From NCBI GenBank assembly GCA_963696645.1, contig CAVOKY010000007.1, forward strand, positions 1,054,001-1,118,000: a stretch of DNA of 64,000 nt. Reading direction: 5' to 3'. The DNA is from JAMXLO01 sp963696645 (GTDB taxonomy: Bacteria; Pseudomonadota; Alphaproteobacteria; Acetobacterales; Acetobacteraceae). The notes under the pieces were generated by a model. That model saw only the letters and a list, made by a program, of their open reading frames with translations. It made no database searches and was not told the DNA's origin. The position numbers and the translations under genes are program-made. Below, in pieces: positions 1-8,769 of the stretch; the stretch's first letter is position 1, and every line of letters begins with the position of its first letter.

Positions 1-165
1 GATCGCCGCGAGGGTTCTGGCGGGGCTGGGCGGACCGTAACGGAGTTGGCGCCCCATCAACCGTCGCCACCAGCTTGGCGCTGGACCGACAGCGAACCCC
101 GTCCCCTGCTCCAACGCGCGCTGGTCGACTTGCCTGCGCGGCGTTGCCGTGCCGCACCTTCGATG

Positions 166-537
166 TCATTTCAATGCGCCGGTGGTAAGCCCCGCCACGA
201 TCTTGCGTTGCAGCAGCAGGAATAGGATGAGGACGGGGAACGCGAAGACCGAGGCGAATGCCATCACCCGATCCCAGTCAGCGTACTCCGCGCCGATAAA
301 ACTGTAGATGCCGACGGTCGTGGGTTGCAATTCCTGCTTGCTCAGCAGCGTCAGCGGATAGACGAATTGCCCGTACGCCTGCACGAAGCTCAACACGCCC
401 ACGACGATGAGCGGCACGCGCATGATCGGCAACACGATCCGCCAGAACGTCTGGAACGTCTTGCAGTCGTCGACGCGTGACGTTTCCTCGACCTCCATCA
501 GTGGTCGTCGGCATCTATTTCGCGCTTCGCTGGTCAT
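166..537 (-). pseudogene. Truncated carbohydrate ABC transporter permease (MalG/UgpE type), C-terminal remnant
   Basis: Only about the last 110 residues of a sugar-type ABC inner-membrane permease are present. The segment opens at the EAA loop (EETSRVDD followed by FWRIVLPI), which in this family contacts the ATPase, and continues through two hydrophobic helices to a normal C-terminus. The first 13 residues of the open frame do not look like a permease, so the N-terminal two thirds, with the earlier membrane helices, has been lost. No ATPase, binding protein or partner permease lies nearby. It is most likely a non-functional relic; the alternative is a rearrangement that left the other part elsewhere in the genome. 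Confidence 0.75.
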
Positions 538-853
538 TGTCGCTGCTGCGCATCAGGTTGGCATAGCGCCTGCTGTGTTCTTGATGGAAGGTGGCAGCGA
601 TAGCCAATTCTTCTCTGCCGATCGCCATGCCGAACACGATCAACGTTGAAAGGTGACGTTGTTGATCATCCTGTCCCGGAACAAGACCTAGCAATAATCA
701 CACCCCGGCGGCGGTGATTCATTTCGCGCGAAATCGCACGACGCTAACTATGCTCCAGCGGGCTTGGGTCCTCTGACGCCCAAGCTCGTGTCCAGGTCGT
801 GCTCTCCTGGATGCCCCGCATCGAGGCGGAGATCGATCTGATCGGATGCGATC
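538..853. other. Gene-free stretch between permease remnant and hydrolase
   Basis: About 316 bases with no reading frame that resembles a protein family and no clear RNA or repeat. It separates the permease relic from the end of the hydrolase gene and probably contains deletion scar sequence. Confidence 0.5.
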
Positions 854-1639
854 CTACTGGGCGGCTGTCGCCATGGATTGCGCCGCTGCCACCGGCCGAT
901 ACGCCCGTAGGAATGTGCGGATGTGGCGCACCGCCAGCGGAATCTTGTCCTTGGTGTCTTTCCACGGATAGAGGCTCACTTGCGCGTTCGGCGCGAGATG
1001 CACCGTTTCCATGGCAACGACATACGGATGCCCCGGCACATCGTCCGGCAACACCAGGATCGGCGTTTTGCAGTTGCGCACGAAATCGCGCGTCACGGTG
1101 TACACGAAGTCGGAGCGGGCGCGATACATGTTGGTCAGGAAGGCGTCGACCATCGCCATCGTGATGTCGGGCCGGCGGGCGCATAGCTCCGGACCCCAGC
1201 CCTTCATGTTGTTGTTGTAGGAGAGATCGGGCATCTCAGGGCGGTAACCGCTGGGCTGCGCCGGCACGGCCGCGATGACGCGGTCGCCGGCGCGCTTCAG
1301 CAGATTCCAGATGAAGGGGCCGCCGATGCAGAAACCGAGTACCATGAAATTACGGATGCCGAGGTGATCCATCAGGCCGATGTGATCGTCGGTATAGGCG
1401 TCCCACGGACGGTCGGTCTCGAGTGGACCTGAGGACTCGCCACCCTTGGCGTTGCGCAGATCCGCGGCGATGACGCGGAATTCGTCCTTGAACTCGTCGA
1501 ACGGATTGAACGGGTGGCTCGAGGTCGCCAGGCCCGCGACTGTCGAGTTCAGCCCGCCGCCGGGGATGACCAGCAGCGGGAAGCCGGAGCCGGCCTCTTC
1601 GTAATGGATGCGGACGTTGCCTTTTTCGTAGAACGGCAT
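854..1639 (-). CDS. Alpha/beta-fold hydrolase with cysteine in the nucleophile elbow
   Basis: A 261-residue cytoplasmic alpha/beta hydrolase. The oxyanion-hole region (VIPGGG, about residues 25-30) and the strand-nucleophile elbow GFCIGG (102-107, Cys104) are visible; the elbow carries Cys in place of the usual Ser, as in dienelactone hydrolases. The chosen start, MPFYEKG, has a strong AAGGAGAG ribosome site about six bases upstream; an in-frame codon seven residues earlier lacks one. The substrate cannot be read from sequence, but the neighbours (cupin, ACS-type transporter, flavoprotein, amidohydrolase) suggest catabolism of an organic acid or aromatic compound. It is transcribed in the same direction as the cupin and MFS genes but is separated from them by about 230 bases. 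Confidence 0.8.
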   Translation of the reverse strand: MPFYEKGNVRIHYEEAGSGFPLLVIPGGGLNSTVAGLATSSHPFNPFDEFKDEFRVIAADLRNAKGGESSGPLETDRPWDAYTDDHIGLMDHLGIRNFMVLGFCIGGPFIWNLLKRAGDRVIAAVPAQPSGYRPEMPDLSYNNNMKGWGPELCARRPDITMAMVDAFLTNMYRARSDFVYTVTRDFVRNCKTPILVLPDDVPGHPYVVAMETVHLAPNAQVSLYPWKDTKDKIPLAVRHIRTFLRAYRPVAAAQSMATAAQ

Positions 1640-1870
1640 GGCAGTCTCTCCTTGGTCCACTGTGATGTCCCGCGCAAGTGTGTGCTTCGGCCAGCCAGTC
1701 GCGCGTCTCGGCGTTCTAACTCCAGACTTGCACGGAATTACACCAGGCTGTGTATTTCAAGACTTCAGCAGTTTAGACCAATGTTCATATTTGCCCTACC
1801 CCTCCCGCCCGTCAATCGGTTGAAACGATCCGACGCCCTCCTGCGAGCCGTCGCTCGGCTCCTTGTCGGC

Positions 1871-2284
1871 TCAATCGACACCTGACGCCACCGAACGCGG
1901 ATCCTCGACATCGATCCGCAGGTGTTCAGTCGGCTGAGGCGTCGCTGTCACTACACACACCCCATCAGGCGCCTCAAACTGATGCCAGGTGTTCTGCGGC
2001 ACGATCGCGGTCATCCCGGCGCTCAGCGCCAGGGACTGCTTCCCGTCGCCGGTCATCAGATGCAGCGTCGTCGCCCCATCGAAGATTTGCACAATCTCGT
2101 CGCCCACAGGATGCCGTTCCCAGGCGCTCGTGCCAGCGAATTTCGCCGCGAAAATCGCCCCGTCGCGATAGGGTGCCAGCCTGGCGAATGCCCCCTCACG
2201 CTCAGCCTCAGATGACGCTGGGGTGCGTCCCTCAAGCATCTTCAGCCTCCCGAACTCGGCCTTGAAATCAATGATGGCAACCAT
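1871..2284 (-). CDS. Cupin-domain protein
   Basis: A small single-domain cupin of about 137 residues. The beta-barrel pattern is recognisable: WERHPVGDEIVQIFDG in the first conserved motif and a later NTWHQFEAP stretch for the second, giving His and Glu residues suited to metal binding. Such proteins act as dioxygenases, isomerases or small-molecule sensors; which one applies here is unknown. The start at MVAIIDFK is preferred because GGAGGAAGG stands directly upstream. A longer in-frame start overlaps the stop of the upstream MFS gene by four bases (ATGA), so translational coupling is possible. The gene probably shares an mRNA with that transporter. Confidence 0.75.
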   Translation of the reverse strand: MVAIIDFKAEFGRLKMLEGRTPASSEAEREGAFARLAPYRDGAIFAAKFAGTSAWERHPVGDEIVQIFDGATTLHLMTGDGKQSLALSAGMTAIVPQNTWHQFEAPDGVCVVTATPQPTEHLRIDVEDPRSVASGVD

Positions 2285-2328
2285 TCCTTCCTCCACGCAT
2301 TTCAGTCGACGTCGCTGCTCGGCTATGG

Positions 2329-3618
2329 TCACACGGCCACTTGGCGAACCGCGACGTGCCGTGGACCGGTTGCCATCACCAGCACCGCCGCAATCGCCGT
2401 TGTGATGGCGATGAAATACAGCCCGCCGGCGAAACTGTGTGTCCTATCCTTCAGCACACCAACCGCGATTGGACCGATCACACCGCCGAGATTGCCCACT
2501 GAGTTGATGAGCGCGATTCCGGCGGCGGCACCGCTACGGCTGAGGAACATCGACGGCAACGACCAAAACGTCGGCCGCGACGCCTCCATGAAGAACGCCA
2601 TCAGTGAGGCGGGCAGCAACACCCACCAGCTCGAGCCAACCCAGCCGACCCCGGCCACGCCTACTGCGGCGACCAGCAGGACGGCACCGCACAGAAGCCG
2701 TTTTTCCGATGAGCGGTCGCAGAACCAGCCAACCGTGACCATGCCGACCACGCCGACGAACGCTGGGATCGCGGTAACGAACCCAGTGGCAAACACGGTA
2801 AGGCCGATTCCTCTGATGATCTGTGGCAGGAAGTACGCCACACCGTAGCTGATCGTGCCGGAGCCAATGTAAACTACGCAGAGTGCCAGCACCTTGGGTT
2901 CGATCATCGCCCGCCAGGCGGAGAATGTTCCGTGCACCGCTTCAATCTCGTCGCGCTCATCGGCGATGGTCTGTTCCAGCCAGTCGCGCTCTTCCGGGCG
3001 CAGCCAGCGCGCTTTGCTCGGCCGGTCGGTGAGATACCACAGCGCGACGATGCCGATCAGCACCGAGGGGATGCCCTCCAGCATGAACAGCCACTGCCAG
3101 CCTTTCAGGCCCCAGCCTTCGATCTGCATCAACGAGGTGGCCAGCGGCGCGCCGAATGCGCTGGTGAGTGGCACCGAAATCAGAAACGCGGCGATGACGC
3201 GGGCGCGATACGCGCGCGGAAACCAATAGGTCAGGTACACTATCACGCCGGGAAAGAACCCCGCCTCGGCGAGGCCCAACAGAACGCGCAGTGTGCAGAA
3301 GCCATAAATGCCCGAGATGAACGCCGTGCTGGATGAGATGATGCCCCATGTGATCATGATTCGCGCCAGCCAGATGCGGGCACCGTAGCGTTCCAACAGC
3401 AGATTGCTTGGCACCTCGAAGGTGCAATAGCCCAGGAAGAAGATGCTGGCTCCCAGACTGTACATGGTCGAGGTGAAACCGAGGTCGGCATTCATAGTAA
3501 GAGCGGCGAAGGCGAGGTTCACCCGATCGATCAGGCACCAGATGAACATCAGGAACAGGAATGGCAGCAGGCGCCACGCGACTTTGCGAATGGTCAGCTG
3601 CTCCAGCGTGTCAGCCAT
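2329..3618 (-). CDS. MFS transporter, anion:cation symporter (ACS) family
   Basis: A 429-residue, twelve-helix major facilitator of the ACS group, which imports organic anions such as tartrate, phthalate, glucarate or 4-hydroxyphenylacetate with protons or sodium. Family marks are the N-terminal RVNLAFA segment, the GLAEAGFFPGVIVYLTYWF stretch around helix 4-5, and the long central loop with PxxARWLxPEERDWL. The start at MADTLEQ follows a GAGGAGGG site seven bases upstream. The downstream cupin overlaps or abuts it, and the flavoprotein-amidohydrolase pair is divergent, so a shared role in uptake and breakdown of one carboxylate is likely but unproven. Confidence 0.88.
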   Translation of the reverse strand: MADTLEQLTIRKVAWRLLPFLFLMFIWCLIDRVNLAFAALTMNADLGFTSTMYSLGASIFFLGYCTFEVPSNLLLERYGARIWLARIMITWGIISSSTAFISGIYGFCTLRVLLGLAEAGFFPGVIVYLTYWFPRAYRARVIAAFLISVPLTSAFGAPLATSLMQIEGWGLKGWQWLFMLEGIPSVLIGIVALWYLTDRPSKARWLRPEERDWLEQTIADERDEIEAVHGTFSAWRAMIEPKVLALCVVYIGSGTISYGVAYFLPQIIRGIGLTVFATGFVTAIPAFVGVVGMVTVGWFCDRSSEKRLLCGAVLLVAAVGVAGVGWVGSSWWVLLPASLMAFFMEASRPTFWSLPSMFLSRSGAAAGIALINSVGNLGGVIGPIAVGVLKDRTHSFAGGLYFIAITTAIAAVLVMATGPRHVAVRQVAV

Positions 3619-3956
3619 GGTCGTCCCTCCTCGGCCCATCTTGGGGACCGTTATCGTTGGACAAGGCATGGGCGGCGCCGGAATGGGCGCGTGACGCCCG
3701 ACGGAACAGATTAGGGCGGATCACCTAAAGCGACAACAGCGCCGCGCCCGGGCGAAGGGCTCGACGGCCTCCCCGTAGTTGACGACAGCGAACGCGCGCG
3801 TCCAGTCCTTGCCCCACAAACAGCGATCGAAACCCCAGGCATCGAACATGGGGGACAGTCGTCGCCTGACATCTGCGCGTGCTGATCGCTTGACTATGGC
3901 GTCCGGCCCATTGGTAATCGATCCCGACCGCGCTTTAGTGAAGCAGGAGACACACC
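3619..3956. promoter_or_regulatory. Divergent intergenic region (MFS / flavoprotein)
   Basis: About 340 bases separate the divergent MFS and flavoprotein genes and must hold promoters for both directions. No regulator gene, convincing operator palindrome or RNA element was recognised; the plus-strand gene has AGCAGGAGA just before its start. Confidence 0.45.
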
Positions 3957-5090
3957 ATGCCGACCGTCCATCCGCAGATCCAGAAGGCTCGCGACCTCAT
4001 GCCCCTGATCGCCGCGGCCTCGGACGAGAACGACGAAATCCGGGAACTTACCAAACCAGTCGTCAAAGCCCTGATCGATGGCGGGTTCTTCACCATGCTG
4101 AAGACGAAATCCGTGGGCGGAATGGAGCTGAAACCGTCGATCTTCGCCCAGGTGACCGAAGCGCTCGCCAGCGCGGATGGTTCGACCGGGTGGGTGGTGT
4201 GCCAAAGCAACGGTTGCTCAACCACGAGCGCGTATCTCGACCCGCACATTGCTGAGGATATTTTCGGCAGGCCAAACGGGATCGTCGCCTGGGGACCGCC
4301 CGGTTCGCCATACGAGGCCACGCCGGTCGAAGGCGGCTACCGCATCACCGGCAAATGGCGCTTCATGAGCGGCAGTCAGAACGCTACCTGGCTTGGTGCG
4401 CATCTGCGGGTGGCGGGCACAAAGGAAACCAAGACCTTCCTGTATCCCAAATCGAGCGCCACATTCCACGATATCTGGCACACACTGGGACTGCGCGGCA
4501 CGGCCAGCAACGAGTATTCCGTCGACAATCTGTTCATTCCGCACAAGCGTGCCATCTATCGCGACGATCCGCGCGACCGCCGAAGCGACAGCCCATTGTA
4601 TCGTTTCACCAGCAACCAGCTCTATTCTATCGGATTCGGCGGCGTAGCACTTGGTATCGCCCGGGGCACGATGGACGCGTTTCTGGCCCTGCCGCGAGAA
4701 AAGACCCGCCGCGGCGCGGGCAAACCGATGGTGGAGAACAACGTCGTCCAGTCACACGTGGCGCAGTCCGAGGCGAGGTGGCGGTCCGCGCGCTATTTCC
4801 TGCACGCTGCGGCGGATGAGGCTTTGGCGACGATCGAGGAACAGGGCGCGATGGACCTGGATCAGCGCACCCGCCTGCGCCTCGCCTCGACCTGGGCCAT
4901 TCAGTCGTCACGGGAGATCGTCAACACACTGTTTCACGACTGCGGTTCGATGTCAGTGTTCGAGGAGAATCCGTTCGAGCGACGTCTGCGCGACATTGAC
5001 ACGGTCGCGCAACAGGGCCAGGGGCGGATACTGCACTACGAGACGGTTGGTCAGGTCATGCTTGGACTGGCACCGGAGAACATCTTCTGA
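3957..5090 (+). CDS. Acyl-CoA dehydrogenase-family flavoprotein (HsaA/HpaB-like monooxygenase group)
   Basis: A 377-residue protein with the three-part acyl-CoA dehydrogenase fold: an N-terminal helical domain, a middle beta domain (RITGKWRFMSGSQNATW, then GLRGTASNEYSVDNLFIP) and a C-terminal four-helix bundle. The short active-site region, the SGS segment and the absence of an obvious catalytic Glu favour the flavin-dependent hydroxylase branch (HsaA, pigment or aromatic hydroxylases using reduced flavin) over true acyl-CoA dehydrogenases. Such enzymes need a separate flavin reductase, and none is seen nearby. An amidohydrolase follows 82 bases downstream on the same strand, probably in one operon. 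Confidence 0.75.
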   Translation: MPTVHPQIQKARDLMPLIAAASDENDEIRELTKPVVKALIDGGFFTMLKTKSVGGMELKPSIFAQVTEALASADGSTGWVVCQSNGCSTTSAYLDPHIAEDIFGRPNGIVAWGPPGSPYEATPVEGGYRITGKWRFMSGSQNATWLGAHLRVAGTKETKTFLYPKSSATFHDIWHTLGLRGTASNEYSVDNLFIPHKRAIYRDDPRDRRSDSPLYRFTSNQLYSIGFGGVALGIARGTMDAFLALPREKTRRGAGKPMVENNVVQSHVAQSEARWRSARYFLHAAADEALATIEEQGAMDLDQRTRLRLASTWAIQSSREIVNTLFHDCGSMSVFEENPFERRLRDIDTVAQQGQGRILHYETVGQVMLGLAPENIF

Positions 5091-5172
5091 CGGCGGACGC
5101 CGCTGGCGCCGCTCACTTTGGGCGATCCGGTGGCGATTTCGGACAACGGGTCAAACAGACAGGAGGATCGCC

Positions 5173-6000
5173 ATGCCGATCATTGACGTACAGGTCCATC
5201 CCTTCGATCGCAATCATCCCGGTCGGCCGTGGGCCAGTCCCTCGCATGGACTGTCCTCTGCGACGGGCAAAGAAATGGTCGCCGCCATGAACAGTGTCGG
5301 CGTCGACGGCGCGATCATGGTGTCGTCGTTCAGCGCCTATGAGTACGATCCGAGTTACGCGCTCGAGGTTTACCATACCTATCCGGACAAATTCCGGGTG
5401 GTCACGCCGGTCGACGCGACCGATCCGGCGATTGACGATGTCGTGGCGAAATGGGCGGCGACGCGGGGCGCACGCGGCATTCGCATCCGCATGCGCGAGG
5501 GCCTGCCGATGGACGCCGACCATCCCGGCCTGAACCGCGCTTTCGCCGCCGCCGGCAAACATGGTTTGCCTGTCAATTTGCTTTGCTGGGGCATCCTGGA
5601 CAAAGGCCTGCCGCACATCCAGCGACACCCCGATACGGTTATCGTGATCGATCATCTCGGCATGCTGCAACCCGCTCGTCCGCCGGTTCCCCTCGACGTC
5701 TGGGCCGATCTGCCGAAGCTGCTCGCCTTGGCGCAATACGCGAACGTAAGGGTGAAGATCAGCGGCGCCTGCACGATGTCGCACCAACCGTTCCCGTACG
5801 ACGACATCTGGGAGCCGGTCCTGCGGATCATCGATGCGTTCGGGCTGGATCGTTGCATGTGGGGCACCGACTGGACGCGGACGATCGGCATGCTGACCTA
5901 TGAGCAGGGCGTCGCGCCGTTCCGCGATACCAAACGACTGTCCGCGAGCGACAAGGCGAAGCTCATGGGAGGAACATTGCAGAAAGTCTACAAGTGGTGA
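5173..6000 (+). CDS. Amidohydrolase-family (amidohydrolase_2) TIM-barrel hydrolase
   Basis: A 275-residue metal-dependent hydrolase or decarboxylase-type TIM barrel. The N-terminal strand reads IIDVQVHPF, where the family usually has a His-x-His pair, so the first metal ligand is altered. Later hallmarks remain: VIVIDHLGM around the middle and MWGTDWTR near the C-terminus, whose Asp is the usual catalytic residue. A perfect AGGAGG lies six bases before the ATG, which fixes this start although the frame is open much further upstream. It follows the flavoprotein gene, suggesting a hydroxylation-then-hydrolysis pathway; the substrate is not determinable. Confidence 0.82.
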   Translation: MPIIDVQVHPFDRNHPGRPWASPSHGLSSATGKEMVAAMNSVGVDGAIMVSSFSAYEYDPSYALEVYHTYPDKFRVVTPVDATDPAIDDVVAKWAATRGARGIRIRMREGLPMDADHPGLNRAFAAAGKHGLPVNLLCWGILDKGLPHIQRHPDTVIVIDHLGMLQPARPPVPLDVWADLPKLLALAQYANVRVKISGACTMSHQPFPYDDIWEPVLRIIDAFGLDRCMWGTDWTRTIGMLTYEQGVAPFRDTKRLSASDKAKLMGGTLQKVYKW

Positions 6001-6049
6001 TGCGACGATGCGGCCGTAGCGACAATCTTCGCGACGTGACGGCACCCGT

Positions 6050-7447
6050 TCAGATGTGGATGGGCTGACCCAGCGTCTTCAGTGCCGCTTCCAGCATCGC
6101 TTCGCTCAGCGTCGGGTGGGCGAAGATCGTGCCGGCGACGTCCTCGAGCCTCGCGCCCATCTCGATGGCAAGGCTGAACGCCGCCGACAGTTCGGAAATT
6201 CCCGCGCCGACGCCCTGAATGCCGAGCAGGAGGTGATTGTCGGCCCGCGCGACAACGCGGATGAATCCGGTATCGGATGCGAGTGTCATCGCGCGACCGT
6301 TCGCCCGGAATGGGAATGCATCGGTGACGATCTCGATATTGGCGGCCCTGGCGGTCTCGGGGGTCAGCCCGGCAACGACGATCTCGGGGTCCGTGAAGCA
6401 TACTGCGGGGATGCATGCTCGGTCCCAGGCGCGCCGCTTCCCGGCGACGATCTCGGCCACCATCTCGCCCTGCGCCGACGCCCGGTGTGCCAGCATCGGT
6501 TCGCCGGTCACGTCGCCGATCGCGTAGACCCCACGCATCGAGGTGCGGCATCGGTCATCGACGTCGATGAACGGACCATCCATGTCGAGGTCGATCGCTT
6601 CCAGGTCCCAGCCTTCGGTTGCGGGTTTGCGGCCAACCGCGACAAGGATCCTGTCGGCCTCGATCGTGACGAATGAACCGTCGGATCGTTCGACGACAAG
6701 CCCGTCCTTCGCCCGCGTAAGTTCCTTTGCTTTGGCACCGGTCAGCACAGTGATGCCAAGCTCGTGCAGGCGCTCGCCGACCGGGCGCGTCAGTTCCGCG
6801 TCGTATTGCGGCAGGATGCGCGGCAGCGCCTCGATCACGGTCACCGCGGCACCCATCTTGGCAAATGCGGTGCCCAGTTCCAGCCCGATATAGCCGGCAC
6901 CGACAACGACGAGACGCCGCGGCACCGCCTTCAGCGACAGCGCCTCGGTGGACGAGATCACCGGGCCTCCGAACGGCAGCGCTGGGAGTTCCACGGACTT
7001 CGACCCAGTGGCGATCACCGCTTGTTCAGCGCGGATGACCTGAACGCCGATTTCGGTTTCAACCTCCACCGTCTTGCCGTCGAGGAACCGCGCCCAGCCT
7101 TCGACGATTTTGACGTTGGCCTTCTTCAGCAGCGCGGAGACGCCGCCGGTCAGGCGACCGACAACGCCGTCCTTCCACTGCATCGTCCTGGCAAGGTCGA
7201 ATTGCGGCGCGGTGAGCGAAATGCCGAGCGGGCTTTCACCCGATGCGAACTGCGCGACCCGCGCGAATTCATCGGCGGCATGAATCAGCGCCTTGGATGG
7301 AATGCAGCCGATGTTGAGGCAGGTGCCGCCCAGTTTGTTTGCCTCGACCAGCACGGTATCAACGCCGAGTTGCGCCGCCCTGATCGTGCAGACATAGCCG
7401 CCGGGTCCTGCGCCGATCACCAGAAGTTTGCACGATATGTCCCGCAT
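6050..7447 (-). CDS. lpdA: Dihydrolipoyl dehydrogenase (E3 of 2-oxoacid dehydrogenase)
   Basis: A 465-residue flavin disulfide reductase that reoxidises the lipoyl group of E2 with NAD+. Visible are the N-terminal FAD fold (GAGPGGY, 13-18), the redox disulfide in GGTCLNIGCIPSK (Cys43/Cys48), the NAD-binding VVVGAGYIGLELG segment, the second FAD motif AIGDVTGEP and the C-terminal HPTLSEA with the catalytic His that comes from the partner subunit. It is the last gene of a four-gene minus-strand operon, four bases after the E2 gene, and is therefore the dedicated E3 of that complex. Confidence 0.95.
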   Translation of the reverse strand: MRDISCKLLVIGAGPGGYVCTIRAAQLGVDTVLVEANKLGGTCLNIGCIPSKALIHAADEFARVAQFASGESPLGISLTAPQFDLARTMQWKDGVVGRLTGGVSALLKKANVKIVEGWARFLDGKTVEVETEIGVQVIRAEQAVIATGSKSVELPALPFGGPVISSTEALSLKAVPRRLVVVGAGYIGLELGTAFAKMGAAVTVIEALPRILPQYDAELTRPVGERLHELGITVLTGAKAKELTRAKDGLVVERSDGSFVTIEADRILVAVGRKPATEGWDLEAIDLDMDGPFIDVDDRCRTSMRGVYAIGDVTGEPMLAHRASAQGEMVAEIVAGKRRAWDRACIPAVCFTDPEIVVAGLTPETARAANIEIVTDAFPFRANGRAMTLASDTGFIRVVARADNHLLLGIQGVGAGISELSAAFSLAIEMGARLEDVAGTIFAHPTLSEAMLEAALKTLGQPIHI

Positions 7448-7451
7448 GACG

Positions 7452-8768
7452 TCAATCGTTCATGAAGATCAGCGTTGGCGTCTCCAGCAGTTCCTTGATG
7501 TGCTGCACGAAGGTCGCCGCGTCCCAGCCGTCGATGACCCGATGATCGAAGCTCGACGACAGGTTCATCATCTTGCGTGGGATGAAATTCGAGCCGTCCC
7601 AGACCGGACGCATCATGATCTTGTTCACGCCCACGATCGCCACCTCGGGATGATTGATGATCGGCGTCGAGACCACGCCGCCCAAGGCGCCGAGCGACGT
7701 GATCGTGATAGTCGAACCTGACAGCTCCTCGCGCGTCGCGGTGCCCGTGCGCGCGGCTTCGGCGAGCCGTGCGACCTCGGCAGCGCAGTCCCACAGATCG
7801 AGCGATTCGGCGTGTCGCACGACCGGCACCAACAGCCCGGCGGGTGTCTGCGTCGCGACGCCGATATGGACGCCCGCATGCTGGTGAATGACCCCCGCCT
7901 CGTCGTCGAACAGCGCATTCAGCCGCGGCTGCTTCACGATCGCCGAGACCATCGCGCGCATCAGGAATGGCAACAGCGTAAGCCTCGGTTGCTCCTTGCG
8001 CTTTCGCCGGTTCAGCGTCTCGCGCAACTCCTCCAATGCCGTGACATCGACCTCTTCGACGTAGGTGATATGCGGGATGCGCGCGTGCGCCACCGCCATC
8101 TGCTCGGCAATCCTGCGCCTCAGCCCGATCACCCTGACGTCTTCGACGGCGCTCTTCGGCTGAAGCGCCTGCGATCGCACCACGCGAGGATCGCGGGCGG
8201 CGAAGGCGTCGAGATCTTCGTGCGTGATGCGGCCGGCCGGCCCAGTGCCCGGTACCTGACGCAGGTCGATGCCCGCCTCGCGCGCCCGCAGGCGCACCGC
8301 CGGTGACGCGACCGGCCTGGCCGCACCGGCGCGTGCCGTTGCCCGCAGGGCCGGCCGCGGCTCGATGGGCTGTGCCGGACGCGGCGTAGGCGTCGGGGAC
8401 ATGGCACGGCTGGTGCCGCCCTCCTCGCTGTCGGCCGCGTTGGGCTTCACCGCAGGTGCCGGCTTCGGCGCTTCGGCGGCCACGGAGCGGGGTTGCGTTT
8501 GCACCACGCTCGCCGTGTCCCGTTCGCCGGGAATCTTCAGGCGGACCAGATCAGACCCGACCGAGACCTTGTCGCCGATCTCGCCCCCCAGCCAGATGAT
8601 TTCGCCATCCACCGGCGAGGGGATCTCGACCGTCGCCTTGTCGGTCATCACGGCGGCAAGGCTCGCATCCGCGCGCACCAGGTCGCCGACCTTGACGTGC
8701 CACTCGACGAGTTCGGCTTCGGCGATGCCCTCGCCGACGTCGGGCAGCCTGATCACGTGCTCCGCCAT
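7452..8768 (-). CDS. bkdB: Branched-chain 2-oxoacid dehydrogenase E2 (lipoyl acyltransferase)
   Basis: A 438-residue E2 with the full domain order: one lipoyl domain (VMTDKATVEIPSPVDG, lipoylated Lys44), a proline/alanine-rich linker at about 90-145, the peripheral subunit-binding domain (residues near 150-185, AGIDLRQVPGTGPAGRIT) and the catalytic core ending in SFDHRVIDGWDAA, whose His and Asp catalyse acyl transfer to CoA. The start MAEHVIRLP is one base after the E1beta stop codon; the upstream in-frame extension is E1beta sequence in another frame. A single lipoyl domain and the split E1 neighbours point to the branched-chain complex, not pyruvate dehydrogenase. Confidence 0.93.
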   Translation of the reverse strand: MAEHVIRLPDVGEGIAEAELVEWHVKVGDLVRADASLAAVMTDKATVEIPSPVDGEIIWLGGEIGDKVSVGSDLVRLKIPGERDTASVVQTQPRSVAAEAPKPAPAVKPNAADSEEGGTSRAMSPTPTPRPAQPIEPRPALRATARAGAARPVASPAVRLRAREAGIDLRQVPGTGPAGRITHEDLDAFAARDPRVVRSQALQPKSAVEDVRVIGLRRRIAEQMAVAHARIPHITYVEEVDVTALEELRETLNRRKRKEQPRLTLLPFLMRAMVSAIVKQPRLNALFDDEAGVIHQHAGVHIGVATQTPAGLLVPVVRHAESLDLWDCAAEVARLAEAARTGTATREELSGSTITITSLGALGGVVSTPIINHPEVAIVGVNKIMMRPVWDGSNFIPRKMMNLSSSFDHRVIDGWDAATFVQHIKELLETPTLIFMND

Positions 8769-8769
8769 C

